23,906 nt of DNA. It comes from CAZJHX01 sp964545715 (GTDB lineage: Bacteria > Myxococcota_A > UBA9042 > GCA-2863065). Positions 1-7,912 of this stretch are shown here, in pieces. The stretch is from positions 1 to 23,906 of the forward strand of contig CAZJHX010000161.1 of the NCBI GenBank assembly GCA_964545715.1, in the 5' to 3' direction. The position numbers and the translations under genes were made by a program. Below the pieces are notes generated by a model that ran no database searches, was not told the origin of the DNA, and saw only the letters and a program-made list of their open reading frames with translations. The first letter of the stretch is position 1. Each line of letters opens with the position of its first letter.

Positions 1-1
1 G

Positions 2-1069
2 TTCTATATTCAGGGTGGGGGCGGCTGCAGCTCCTACGAGGACTGCCGCGCGCGTTATTGCGGCGACCAGGGCATCTACGACGGCTCCAAGATGAGCTCC
101 CGCTTTACCCCGGAGTCGATCGGCGGCCGGGGCATCATGGCGGACTCCGAGGACAATCCCGCCCAGGACGCCAACCAGGTTTACGTCTACTACTGCAGCT
201 CGGACAGCTGGGTGGGACGCAAATCGAGCGCCGTGCTGACCAGCGCGGACGGCGTCGATGAGATGTCGATGCATTTCCGCGGGCACAGCATCCTGGAGGC
301 CATGGTCGACACGCTGATGACCGCATCAGCCGCGAGCGACGACGGCATCGAGACGCTGCCCAACCTGGCCGACGCCACCGCCGTGCTGTGGACCGGCGTG
401 TCAGCGGGAAGCAACGGCGCCACGCAGCACATGGACTGGTTCGCGGCCAAGTTCGATCCCGAGCAGACGCGCGTCGCCGGCGTTTTTGACGCGGGCTTCG
501 GCCCCGAGTTCTCCGAGTACGAGCCGGACGTCGGCGACGCCTTCACGGCCTACTCCGAGGCGCGGTGGAGCACCGTCTGGACGCCCCACTTCGACGCTTT
601 TGTCGACGAGTCCTGTGCCGCGCATCCCGCCAACCAGGGCGACAACGCCTATCAATGCGGCAGCTCGATCAACCTGAAGCTGAACCACATCACCACACCC
701 TTCTTCCAGCGTCTGGATATACGCGACTCCGTCGGCTCGCAGGGCCCCATCTCGCTGGGCGCGACCATGGGCCAGTACGCCCACGGATCGATCGCCACCC
801 TGACCGCGCTGACGTCGATCACGACCACGGCGCTGGAGGCGGATCAGATCACGGTGACGCCGGGCGTGTACGGCCCCAACTGCAAGCAGCACGTCGCGAT
901 CACAAACAACAAGTTCTTCATGCAGACGACGGTCGATGACGACGACGGCGTTCCGCAGAGCTTTGCCAGCGCGCTGGATGCCTGGCTGGCCGGCGAGACG
1001 GTCTTCGCCGTGGACGAGCAGCCCGCGGCCACTTCCACGTGCGCGGCGACAACCGAGGACAAGAGCTAG
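2..1069 (+). CDS. Pectinacetylesterase-family (PAE/Notum-like) hydrolase, 5' end missing
   Basis: The reading frame is open from base 2 through the left edge, so the N-terminus and any signal peptide lie outside; 355 residues are visible. PAE-family enzymes are secreted serine hydrolases that remove acetyl or acyl esters from pectin or other substrates. Visible family marks, in order, are a GGGGC oxyanion-type loop right at the edge (bases 14-28), YYCSSDSWVG, the nucleophile elbow GVSAGSNGA near base 400, VFDAGF with a likely catalytic Asp near 490, and QHVAI with a candidate catalytic His near 890. Cysteines are frequent, as expected for an exported protein. The first internal ATG (92) lies after the oxyanion loop and cannot be the true start. 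The stop is 5 bases from the end of the convergent cyclase remnant. Pectin as substrate is inferred from the family and from the GH105 gene nearby; other acyl esters are possible. Confidence 0.85.
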   Translation, partial: FYIQGGGGCSSYEDCRARYCGDQGIYDGSKMSSRFTPESIGGRGIMADSEDNPAQDANQVYVYYCSSDSWVGRKSSAVLTSADGVDEMSMHFRGHSILEAMVDTLMTASAASDDGIETLPNLADATAVLWTGVSAGSNGATQHMDWFAAKFDPEQTRVAGVFDAGFGPEFSEYEPDVGDAFTAYSEARWSTVWTPHFDAFVDESCAAHPANQGDNAYQCGSSINLKLNHITTPFFQRLDIRDSVGSQGPISLGATMGQYAHGSIATLTALTSITTTALEADQITVTPGVYGPNCKQHVAITNNKFFMQTTVDDDDGVPQSFASALDAWLAGETVFAVDEQPAATSTCAATTEDKS

Positions 1070-1074
1070 ATCTC

Positions 1075-2328
1075 TCAGCCCGTGATCGCGTCCTGGATCC
1101 GCGCCTCTTCGACCGGCAGGCCGAACTTTCGGGCGGACTCCAGCGCCGCGTCCAGGTCCGGTTGGCCGTCCTCGCCCAGCGCGGCCTTGGATCGGCCCGT
1201 GAGGTGTTGCAGTGCTGGGACAAGTCGCCCAGCGTGCGCCCCACAGAGCGGGGCTCCCACAGGGTTCGCGCCGCCTCAAACCCCTTCAGTTGAGCCTGGC
1301 CTGCCGCCGCGAACGTGATCGCGCCGCTGCACGCGTCGTGGGTTTGGCTGTCGCACAGAATCGTGCCCTCGGCGCGCTGCATCAAGCGCGCCGCCATATT
1401 GACTGGCGAGCCCATGATCGAATAATCGCGTCGGGACTCCGCGCCCACCGCACCGCAGAACACCCGTCCCGTCGCGAGCCCGCAGGCCATATGGACCCCC
1501 GACGCAGACACGCGCCGCATGTCCGAGTGCCTCTTGAATCTGGCGCACGGCCTTGTTCAATCGCAGCACGTCAGCGTCGTCCGACAAGTCCAGCCCGGGT
1601 AGCGCGCAGAAGAGCGCCGTCAGCGTCCGCAGCTCTCCCAGCCAGGCCTCAGCGCCGGCCTCCAGACGCCGGCGGACGACGGGCGGCAGGTACTCGATGT
1701 GCGCGTCCTTCGTGGCTGCCCGACGTGCCGGCAGCGCCCGACTCGCGGTGCCCTCTTCCGGCTGCCCGGCGACGTCCTCGGTGGCCAACACCTGGCCGGT
1801 CTCGCAGCGCTTGAGGGTTTCGGCCAGTCCGCTGAATCCGCTGCCGGCCAGGACCGCCTCGCATCGGTCTCCGAAGCCGCCCAGTCGCAGCGCAGCGAGG
1901 TCTCCGCCGGCCACAGCCACGCGCACCGACAGCGACACGTCCGCGGCTGCCTCGAACTGAAGGCCTTCGACTGCCTTGATCAGCGCGGCTCCGCAGGCCA
2001 GCGCCCGCGCTTTGGCCTGACCCGGCGTCTCCGGCAGCTCTGGCCACCAGGCGAGCAGCGCATCGCCGGCGAACCGCGCCACGTCCCCTCCGGCTTCGGT
2101 GACACACCGCAGCATGGGCTCGAAGCCCCGATTGAGGATCGCCGTGAGCGTGGCGGCGCCCTCCTGCCCGTGCATAGCCGTGATTCGCTCGGTTAGCGCG
2201 GTGAAGCCCGACACGTCCGCCATCATGACGGCACCCGCAAAGCGCACCGCGTGGCCGCTCTCGACGGACGCCGCCTCGATCAGACCGACCAGTCCGGCGG
2301 AGACAAACGATGCAGAGGTGGATTCCAA
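1075..2328 (-). pseudogene. Decayed soluble-AC-type class III adenylate cyclase (frameshifts and internal deletions)
   Basis: The first frame (2328 to 1276) starts at TTG and encodes an intact first cyclase domain: ADVSGFTALTER with metal Asp38, and GGDVARFAGDALLAWWP with Asp89, the 51-residue spacing of soluble-AC proteins. A second catalytic domain begins (ELRTLTALFCALPG ... QIQEAL), then the frame is lost near 1535. The rest of that domain continues in another frame (about 1520 to 1215): GLATGRVFCGAVG, RRDYSIMG, and VNMAARLM with the catalytic Asn and Arg. About 50 residues normally between these halves (the lid and 'DDKG...FG.P..HEDD' stretch) are absent, so this is a deletion and not only an indel. 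Near 1215 the original frame resumes with a plausible helical C-terminus (GLPVEEARIQDAI) ending at 1075. The large AAA ATPase/TPR region usual in this family is missing. cAMP synthesis is unlikely unless the first domain works alone as a dimer. Sequencing error could explain the frameshifts but not the missing segments. Confidence 0.75.
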
Positions 2329-2334
2329 GAGGCC

Positions 2335-2340
2335 AGTCTA
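2335..2340 (-). promoter_or_regulatory. -10 box (TAGACT) for a leaderless cyclase transcript
   Basis: TAGACT on the minus strand is followed by exactly six bases (GGCCTC) and then the TTG start at 2328. An in-frame TAG inside the box fixes TTG as the first possible start, and there is no Shine-Dalgarno sequence. The layout matches the other TANNNT-N6-start sites in this window. Confidence 0.45.
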
Positions 2341-2381
2341 GACAGGTTGGACCTGGTGACGCCAGCCCCCTTATCGGAGCT

Positions 2382-5300
2382 TTATGGCGGCGCGCCGATC
2401 AGCAAGCGGCGGGTGCCCTCTCCAAAGTCCAGGTCCAGGGTCCGGTCGCCGACCGTCAGCAGCATGCGATCGTCGCCATAACGCTGTTGCAGCGTCGAGT
2501 TGTCCCACCGCTCGTGGGGTCCGATGTCGACCTCGGCGCCCGCCACCAGCATGGGTCCGCTCCAGGCCACCTCGATCAGGCCCAGCGTCGGTGACTCAAA
2601 GCGCAGCGTCTCACCCGTCTCGATCGCGGCGCCTGTGACGGCCGCTACAAATGTCGGGAAGTCGCCCGACTCCTCGGCGCTGCTCAGCTGCACGATCCAG
2701 CGGTTCTCCGCGCCCTCAGCGCGCCACTCGGCCAGGGGATCGTCCTCCGCCCACGTCGCCTGGACCTCGGACCACAGCGCCAGGTAGCCGTCGCCCTTTC
2801 GTCCGATCACCCAGCGCCCGTCTTCCACGACCTCATCGAAGCCGGCTTTGGGAAACCGCGCATGCGTGTAGTCGCCGATGACCATCGACGCCCAGTCCTC
2901 GTGCACCGGCAGCCGGCGGTACTGAAAGACGCCCACGTTTTTGTGCAGCGTGGCGCGCGGATACCAGCCGCCCGTCCACGGATCGGCAAAGGTCTGCTCG
3001 ATGCTGCCGCCCGCCGCGTTCGGGTCAAGCCCGCCCGGGAAGGTGGTCAAGGCAAACGCCTCGCCGTCCAGCGTCGCCTGCCAGATCAGCGTCTGCGGTC
3101 CCCACATCCCGGGCTTGTAATCCTGGGCGCCCGCCAGCTGATAGTGCGGCGTGCGATAGACGTACGTATCGACCGCCTCCAGCGCCATGCCCTGGCTCAG
3201 CGGGCCCAGATCCTTGGCCAGCTGCACCAGCGCCGGGGTGCCAGCCATCAGCTTCAGTAGCCCGGTCAGGGACTCCGGCAGGTCCCCAAACAAGAAGCCG
3301 GCCCACATGTCGTAAGCCTCCATGACCTCCACCGTGCCGTCGATGATGTGCGGCGCCACCAACGCGGCCAGCCCTGCCCACACCACCACGTCGTCCAGGC
3401 CGTCATAGCCGATGCCGAAGGCCGGCCCCGCCGCCGTCGTAAAGCTGTCGCGCTGGCGGTGCTCGTGCTGCAGACGCACGGTCTCGGCCAGCGTCTCCAA
3501 CAGGGGAGGCGGCGCGTAGCTGCTGGTCGCCTGAAACGACGCCGAAAAGTTGGTCGGCGAGTGCATCTCGCCCAGGCCCAGCACGATCCACGCCCAATCC
3601 CCGGTGCTGTCGGTCAGGCCGTTCAGAAACTTGTTGGGGTACGTGCGGCCGTGCGTGGTGGCGAAAAAGCCCTTGAACATGTTGTAGGCGAGGTCCAGCG
3701 CCAGGACGTCCAGTACCATCGCGGCCTGGGTGCGCAGCGCTTCCTCCTCGGCAAAGTCGACCAGATTGAGCAGCGCCGGGATGTCCTCGTTGAAGTAGAC
3801 GTTGGAGTGCCACTCCGAGAAGCCGAACCGCCCGCGCAGCGCCATCCAGCGCTTCAGCCTGGGCGTGGCGTGGGCGACGTGCTCCGCGCCGGTCATGCCG
3901 GAGTTCTCAAACGCCTTGTCCGGCCACCGCTGACCCGCCAGCAGCTCGGCGCTGTGGAACAGGATCTGATGGTTCTCGGTCCAGTAGGCCATCTTGTCGT
4001 CGCCCGGCTCGTCTACCCAATACCGAAACGCCAGCAGCGCCTTCTCGATGGCCGCCCGCCGATCCGCTCCCAGGGCGCCCGTTTCGTCGTCCAGATACAG
4101 CAGCCGCACCAGCGCCGCCGCGCGAAAATCAGCGGTGTCCTCGCGTGCATCCAGCTTGGCGATGGCCGCGTCGATCTGCTCGTTGTTGAGCTCGCTCATC
4201 CCCTCGGCCACTCGACAGGTCTGGCCGTACACGCTGCCCTTGCCGGGACCCGTGGCCGCCAGACACGCATCGAGATACTCGTCGCGCCGCTCATCGAGCC
4301 CTGCTGTCCCCTCGATGGGCACCGCCTCCAGCCCCTCGGTCGGGTCCACCACCAGGTCTGGTAGCCCCGAAAGCTCGGTCAGCGCCAGCAGCACGGCGCC
4401 CAGCCCATAGCTGATGTCGTCGTCCACGATGACCTGCAGGTAATAGTCCAGCTTGCCGACGCTGGTGGGCCCCGAGATCCCGGTCACGACCGGCCAGCCC
4501 AGCGGTCCGGTTACGATCTTCGACCGAACGCCCGCCAGCCCCGTCCGAATGACCGGCAGCACCTCATCGCCCAAAAAGCCGTAGCGATAGCCGCGCGCCA
4601 ACCCGGCGATAAACAGCGCCGACGCGCTGGTCTCCAGATAGCCCTCGCCCGGGCGGTTCAGCACGGTCCACCACAGCCCGCTGTCGGCGTCCTGGGCGTC
4701 GATGATCGCGCCCACCAGCTTGTGAAACGCGGCCTCGATCTCGGGCGCCTTCTCCGCCCGGTTGCGGCGCACGCGCAGATGGTCGGCCCCCGCCGCCGCG
4801 ATCCAGCCGTTGGCGCGGCCCCAGTAGATGCCGTCCGTCTGTTCAAAGATCGAGTAGATCGAGTGCGTGTAAAAGCCGGACTCCGCCTGCAGCAGGTCGG
4901 TGAAGATGGCGAACTGCTCGGCATAGGCGTCCAGCGGCTTCGCGTCCTGGCGATGCTCGCCCAGCCCGGTCAGCACATTGCCGAACATGAACAGCGAGTC
5001 TGCCCACAGCGCCACCCCGAACAGGTCGTTGGTGCCCAGATGGTTCAGCCCGCCCTCGGGCGTGCGCAGCGCGTCGCTCTCTAGATAATTCAGCGCGTCC
5101 TGCACCACCTGCTGCAGCTCGGGACGGTCATCCCCATCCGCGATCAGCGCCACCGCCACCGCCGTGGGCGCGCACGTATCGCTGGACCAGATCTCATAGC
5201 CCTCGCCGATGTGGTGGTCGATCCAGGCGCGATAGAACGCCTGATATCGTTCGTCCCCGGTGACCCGATACAGCTGCACCAGGCCCAGCATCATGACCGC

Positions 5301-5600
5301 CTCGCCCCAGTCCCAGTGCAGCTTCTCGGGGTCCTGCTGCGCCAGGATCCCATCTCCGATTCCGCGCGCCAGAACCACCAGCTCGGAGGCGGGATCGCGC
5401 TTCTCAGCAAAACACGCCGCGTCGGGCGGCTGTGTCTCGCTGCACCAGTCGTACGGCGCCGGCTCCAGCGGCGGCTCGTCGCCGGTATCGGTCGTCGCGT
5501 CCGCGGCCTCGACCGGCGGCGGCGTCTCGTCGTCGTCCCCGCACCCCGAAAAGGGCAGGGCGGTGGTCAGCAGCAGGATCAACAACGCTTTGACGGGCAT
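2382..5600 (-). CDS. Lipoprotein: GH105-type unsaturated glucuronyl hydrolase fused to an alpha/alpha-toroid plus beta-sheet module
   Basis: The protein is 1072 residues from the ATG at 5600, which gives a clean lipoprotein signal (MPVKALLILLLTTALPFSGC, lipid Cys20). An ATG 21 bases upstream (5621) would add seven residues. An acidic Pro/Thr linker follows. Residues about 60-430 look like GH88/GH105: WDWGEAVMML, LWADSLFMF with the probable catalytic Asp201, WGRANGW at 260-266, and LETSASALFIAGLARG. GH105 enzymes cleave the unsaturated uronic acid from pectin-lyase products. Residues about 460-1072 are a second, separate module: helical repeats (YWTENHQILFHSAELLAG, GFSEWHSNVYFNED, THGRTYPNKFLN) and then a beta-rich end (YKPGMWGPQTLIWQA). 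I recognise this as a toroid-plus-sheet layout like polysaccharide lyases but cannot assign an activity. The lipoprotein is probably outer-membrane anchored. A TACCCT box at 5613-5618 may be its -10 element. Confidence 0.8.
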   Translation of the reverse strand: MPVKALLILLLTTALPFSGCGDDDETPPPVEAADATTDTGDEPPLEPAPYDWCSETQPPDAACFAEKRDPASELVVLARGIGDGILAQQDPEKLHWDWGEAVMMLGLVQLYRVTGDERYQAFYRAWIDHHIGEGYEIWSSDTCAPTAVAVALIADGDDRPELQQVVQDALNYLESDALRTPEGGLNHLGTNDLFGVALWADSLFMFGNVLTGLGEHRQDAKPLDAYAEQFAIFTDLLQAESGFYTHSIYSIFEQTDGIYWGRANGWIAAAGADHLRVRRNRAEKAPEIEAAFHKLVGAIIDAQDADSGLWWTVLNRPGEGYLETSASALFIAGLARGYRYGFLGDEVLPVIRTGLAGVRSKIVTGPLGWPVVTGISGPTSVGKLDYYLQVIVDDDISYGLGAVLLALTELSGLPDLVVDPTEGLEAVPIEGTAGLDERRDEYLDACLAATGPGKGSVYGQTCRVAEGMSELNNEQIDAAIAKLDAREDTADFRAAALVRLLYLDDETGALGADRRAAIEKALLAFRYWVDEPGDDKMAYWTENHQILFHSAELLAGQRWPDKAFENSGMTGAEHVAHATPRLKRWMALRGRFGFSEWHSNVYFNEDIPALLNLVDFAEEEALRTQAAMVLDVLALDLAYNMFKGFFATTHGRTYPNKFLNGLTDSTGDWAWIVLGLGEMHSPTNFSASFQATSSYAPPPLLETLAETVRLQHEHRQRDSFTTAAGPAFGIGYDGLDDVVVWAGLAALVAPHIIDGTVEVMEAYDMWAGFLFGDLPESLTGLLKLMAGTPALVQLAKDLGPLSQGMALEAVDTYVYRTPHYQLAGAQDYKPGMWGPQTLIWQATLDGEAFALTTFPGGLDPNAAGGSIEQTFADPWTGGWYPRATLHKNVGVFQYRRLPVHEDWASMVIGDYTHARFPKAGFDEVVEDGRWVIGRKGDGYLALWSEVQATWAEDDPLAEWRAEGAENRWIVQLSSAEESGDFPTFVAAVTGAAIETGETLRFESPTLGLIEVAWSGPMLVAGAEVDIGPHERWDNSTLQQRYGDDRMLLTVGDRTLDLDFGEGTRRLLIGAPP

Positions 5601-5602
5601 CG
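5591..5602. promoter_or_regulatory. Weak FNR/CRP-like half-conserved site (TGAC-GGGC-ATCG)
   Basis: The 5' half is TTGAC, identical to an FNR/DNR-type half-site; the 3' half is ATCG instead of ATCA. Its centre (5596.5) is 32 bp upstream of the centre of the TACACT box of the membrane-protein gene, the class II activator spacing. It lies inside the first codons of the GH105 gene, so it may be coincidence. Confidence 0.25.
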
Positions 5603-5625
5603 GCACCGGTCCAGGGTACATCGGC

Positions 5626-5631
5626 TACACT
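5626..5631 (+). promoter_or_regulatory. -10 box (TACACT) for a leaderless membrane-protein transcript
   Basis: TACACT is followed by six bases (GCACGG) and the GTG start at 5638, with no Shine-Dalgarno sequence. There is no TTGACA-like -35 at the usual 17-bp spacing, so an activator may be needed. Confidence 0.45.
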
Positions 5632-5637
5632 GCACGG

Positions 5638-6006
5638 GTGAAGCAGGCCCTGACCACCGTCGCCATCGCCCTGGCCACCGCCGTTTTTGCCTCGGTGGTG
5701 ATCCTCGTGGGGCTCACCGGGGACTTCGAGGTCGCCGGCTTGGGCGCGCTGTTGCCCGTCTACCTGCTGCCTTCCATCCTTGGCTACGCCTTCTTCGACT
5801 ATCGCGCACCCCATAAGAAGACGCGCCACGTGGCGTACCTCCTGCCGTTGGCGCTGCTGCTCGTGTGGCTGGTCGTCGGGGCGTACCTCGACGCGCAAAA
5901 GGAATACAGCGACGGCTCCGGCGACATGGCGCTGCTCGCGGCGGCGGGGCTCGTCGTCTCCGGCGGTGTCGCCTACGCGATGATGATCGCGCTCACCAAG
6001 CGATAG
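5638..6006 (+). CDS. Small four-helix integral membrane protein, unknown function
   Basis: The protein has 122 residues from GTG at 5638. That start was chosen because upstream codons run through the divergent GH105 gene and because a -10-like box lies six bases before it. Four hydrophobic segments are visible at about residues 5-25, 32-53, 64-84 and 97-118, with a basic loop (APHKKTRH) between the second and third, which suggests that loop is cytoplasmic. No catalytic or binding motif is apparent and I do not recognise the family. It precedes the hemerythrin gene on the same strand by 75 bases and is divergent from the GH105 lipoprotein; a functional tie to either is unproven. Confidence 0.65.
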   Translation: MKQALTTVAIALATAVFASVVILVGLTGDFEVAGLGALLPVYLLPSILGYAFFDYRAPHKKTRHVAYLLPLALLLVWLVVGAYLDAQKEYSDGSGDMALLAAAGLVVSGGVAYAMMIALTKR

Positions 6007-6015
6007 TCACCCCTC

Positions 6016-6027
6016 TGAGCGCCATCA
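6016..6027. promoter_or_regulatory. Degenerate FNR/CRP-like site before the hemerythrin gene (TGAG-CGCC-ATCA)
   Basis: CTGA-N6-TCAG is a palindrome whose core differs from TGAY-N4-RTCA at one base (G for Y). Its centre (6021.5) is 51 bp from the centre of the hemerythrin -10 box, the same spacing as at the rubrerythrin promoter. Confidence 0.35.
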
Positions 6028-6069
6028 GACTCGTGGTCGGGCCACGCGTGCGACCGCCCGGCGCCGGGG

Positions 6070-6075
6070 TACGCT
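6070..6075 (+). promoter_or_regulatory. -10 box (TACGCT) for a leaderless hemerythrin transcript
   Basis: TACGCT, six bases (GGGCTT), then the GTG start at 6082; no Shine-Dalgarno sequence and no -35 consensus at 17 bp. Confidence 0.45.
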
Positions 6076-6081
6076 GGGCTT

Positions 6082-6474
6082 GTGTTGGAATGGACGGAAC
6101 AGTTGTTTGGGACCGGCGACCCGGAGATCGACGACCACCATCGCGAGCTCTTCGACGCTATAAACGCCTTGATGGCGGCCTGTGATCGCAACGCGGGGCA
6201 CGAGGAGGTCGACGGCCTCATCGCGTTTCTCACCGGGTGGGTCGACGTGCACTTCGAGACGGAGGAGCGCCTCATGGCGGCCGTTCACTGCCCCGTCGCC
6301 GCGGTTAACGCCGCGGAGCATCGCCAGTTTCGTGAGGCGCTCGCGGAGATACGCTCCGCCCACGAGCGTGAGGGCAGCACGCCAGCGCTTGCGGCTCAGA
6401 TGCAGCGCTGGCTGGTGGAGTGGATGACCCAGCACATTCAGCTCGTCGACCGCCAGCTCTTCGGGCTGACCTGA
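6082..6474 (+). CDS. Bacteriohemerythrin with one iron ligand replaced by Asn
   Basis: The protein has 130 residues, the usual length of a single-domain bacteriohemerythrin, which binds O2 at a non-heme di-iron centre in the cytoplasm. Family ligands are visible as His20 (IDDHHRELF), His57 and Glu61 (HFETEERLM), His80 (EHRQF), His118 and Asp123 (QHIQLVDRQL). The remaining ligand, normally a His four residues before His80, is Asn76 (VNAAEH); the spacing from Glu61 is exactly canonical, so this is a substitution and not an alignment slip. The GTG start was chosen because the conserved 'LEWTEQLFGTGDPEID' N-terminus begins there. The convergent lipoprotein gene ends three bases away. Altered O2 affinity, a sensory role or lost function are all possible. 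Confidence 0.9.
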   Translation: MLEWTEQLFGTGDPEIDDHHRELFDAINALMAACDRNAGHEEVDGLIAFLTGWVDVHFETEERLMAAVHCPVAAVNAAEHRQFREALAEIRSAHEREGSTPALAAQMQRWLVEWMTQHIQLVDRQLFGLT

Positions 6475-6477
6475 CCT

Positions 6478-7776
6478 CTACGGCGCTGTCGCCGGCTCCA
6501 CCACCTCGTAGTTTGCGGTCTCCAGGGTCGCCGCCGCCGGATCGTCGCCGTCCGCAAAGTCGCTGACCGCGAACGGGATGCGCTCCAGATCGTCGTTCAG
6601 CGCCTCCATCACCACGGCCCAGCGCCGCACGCCGCCCGGCAGCTCATCGAGCCCCGCAAGGGCTGCCACCTGCGCGTCGGACAGGTCCAGCCGCGCCGTG
6701 TGCACGTCCTCGGCCGAGAAGCTGAAGCCGCCCGCGTTGTCGACCAGGATGGCCCCGTGCGACCGCAGCGCGCCGAGGAACATGCGGGTGATCGGCGCCA
6801 GCGTCTGCTCGTCGATCACCAGCCCGTCCTCGTCCAGCACCTGCGCCTTGAGCCGCAGCCGCTGCCCCGCAGCCAGCGCCGTCGGGTCGGTGTTGATGAA
6901 GTCGGTTTCAGTCGTGGACGTCGGCCACATCCAATCATTGGGCGACGGCTGCTGCGGGTTGCCGCTGGTGCTGCGCAGACCGGGGATCGCCAGGGCCAGC
7001 GCGTGTGCGATGGCGCCGGACTCGACGTCCTCAGGCACGATCAGGCCCGCCAACAGCGGGGTGCCTGCCGCGCGCGCGCTGGACATGTCGTCGTCGTTGA
7101 CACCCAGCGAGCCCACGTTGAACCGCTCTACGGCGCCGGCCTCCAGGATCATGTCGCCCGTGATGCCCCCGCCGTCGCTGTTGCACGCGCCCTGTCGCGA
7201 GGTCGTGGCCGACCAGAAATCCCACTCGGTGGCCGAGCCGGCGTCAAAGAGCACCACGTGCCCGTCCGCATCCAGCGACTGCGGCCCCGCCGGTCGAACG
7301 GGACCGTCCGATCCCGCGACGGTCAGCGGGTCCCCCAGCGCGTCGATCGGCAGCTTGTGACTGCCCCAGGAGAGCTCGCCGTAGTAGTCGCAGATCGTGA
7401 TCGACGTCGTGGCCGGCCCGGTCGCGTAGATCGGGATCGAATAGTCGTCATAGCTGACGTCCGCAAACGGCCAGGTGGTCGACGGTGGGCCGGCCGGGAT
7501 CTGGGTGGAGACATCACCGAGCAGCACGCGATACGTCGTCAAAATCTGCGCATCACTCTCCGGCAGGACCGTCGCCTGGTCCGCGCGCTGATTCCAGGCG
7601 CTGTCGGGCGAAAAGAGCGGCAACGGCAGCGTAAAGGTGCGGCCAAGCGGATCGTCGTTGGGCGCCGCTTTGCTGGGCTCGGCGGGCTCGGCTGGTGGTG
7701 TCGGCTCGGCCGGGTCCGTGGCGGCGCAAGCCAGTGCGGACGTCAAAGTTATCGCGATCGCCCATCGGTAAAGCAT
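6478..7776 (-). CDS. Secreted lipoprotein of unrecognised family ('DSAWN' protein)
   Basis: The protein has 432 residues from the ATG at 7776, preceded by a good Shine-Dalgarno sequence (GGAGG, 6 bases upstream). The N-terminus is a signal peptide ending in SALAC, then a Pro/Glu-rich linker to about residue 45. The body (about 50-425) is one domain with FSPDSAWNQ near its start, WPFADVSYDDYSIPIY, DGHVVLFDAGSATEWDFWSA in the middle and GSLGVNDDDMSSARAAG. The Trp-, Asp- and Gly-rich pattern resembles secreted beta-rich carbohydrate-active proteins of bacteria, but I cannot name a family or catalytic residues. The upstream region is unusually AT-rich for this window. It ends three bases from the convergent hemerythrin gene. 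A role in binding or cleaving plant polysaccharide is only a guess from the neighbours. Confidence 0.75.
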   Translation of the reverse strand: MLYRWAIAITLTSALACAATDPAEPTPPAEPAEPSKAAPNDDPLGRTFTLPLPLFSPDSAWNQRADQATVLPESDAQILTTYRVLLGDVSTQIPAGPPSTTWPFADVSYDDYSIPIYATGPATTSITICDYYGELSWGSHKLPIDALGDPLTVAGSDGPVRPAGPQSLDADGHVVLFDAGSATEWDFWSATTSRQGACNSDGGGITGDMILEAGAVERFNVGSLGVNDDDMSSARAAGTPLLAGLIVPEDVESGAIAHALALAIPGLRSTSGNPQQPSPNDWMWPTSTTETDFINTDPTALAAGQRLRLKAQVLDEDGLVIDEQTLAPITRMFLGALRSHGAILVDNAGGFSFSAEDVHTARLDLSDAQVAALAGLDELPGGVRRWAVVMEALNDDLERIPFAVSDFADGDDPAAATLETANYEVVEPATAP

Positions 7777-7900
7777 GGAGTCCTCCGTTGTCGTGCGCAG
7801 GTCCTTTGCAGCCGCGGTGCCATGTCCTTAACTAACTGAAGTTATTTAGAATAGCGCGAGATGCGGTGCGGGGAGTTGTGCGCCTGGCGTGACGCGAAAG
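7777..7900 (-). promoter_or_regulatory. AT-rich promoter region of the 'DSAWN' lipoprotein gene
   Basis: Bases 7828-7854 are markedly AT-rich and hold several possible -10 boxes on the minus strand (TATTCT 7848-7853, TAACTT 7839-7844). None has a clear TTGACA partner, so no single promoter can be chosen. GGAGG lies just before the start codon. Confidence 0.4.
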
Positions 7901-7912
7901 TGATCGCGGTCA
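7901..7912. promoter_or_regulatory. FNR/CRP-like palindrome TGAT-CGCG-GTCA
   Basis: This is a perfect TGAY-N4-RTCA match overlapping the stop codon of the M23 gene and lying about 130 bp upstream of the lipoprotein start at 7776. Its distance to the candidate -10 boxes does not match the 32- or 51-bp spacing seen elsewhere in the window. Confidence 0.35.
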
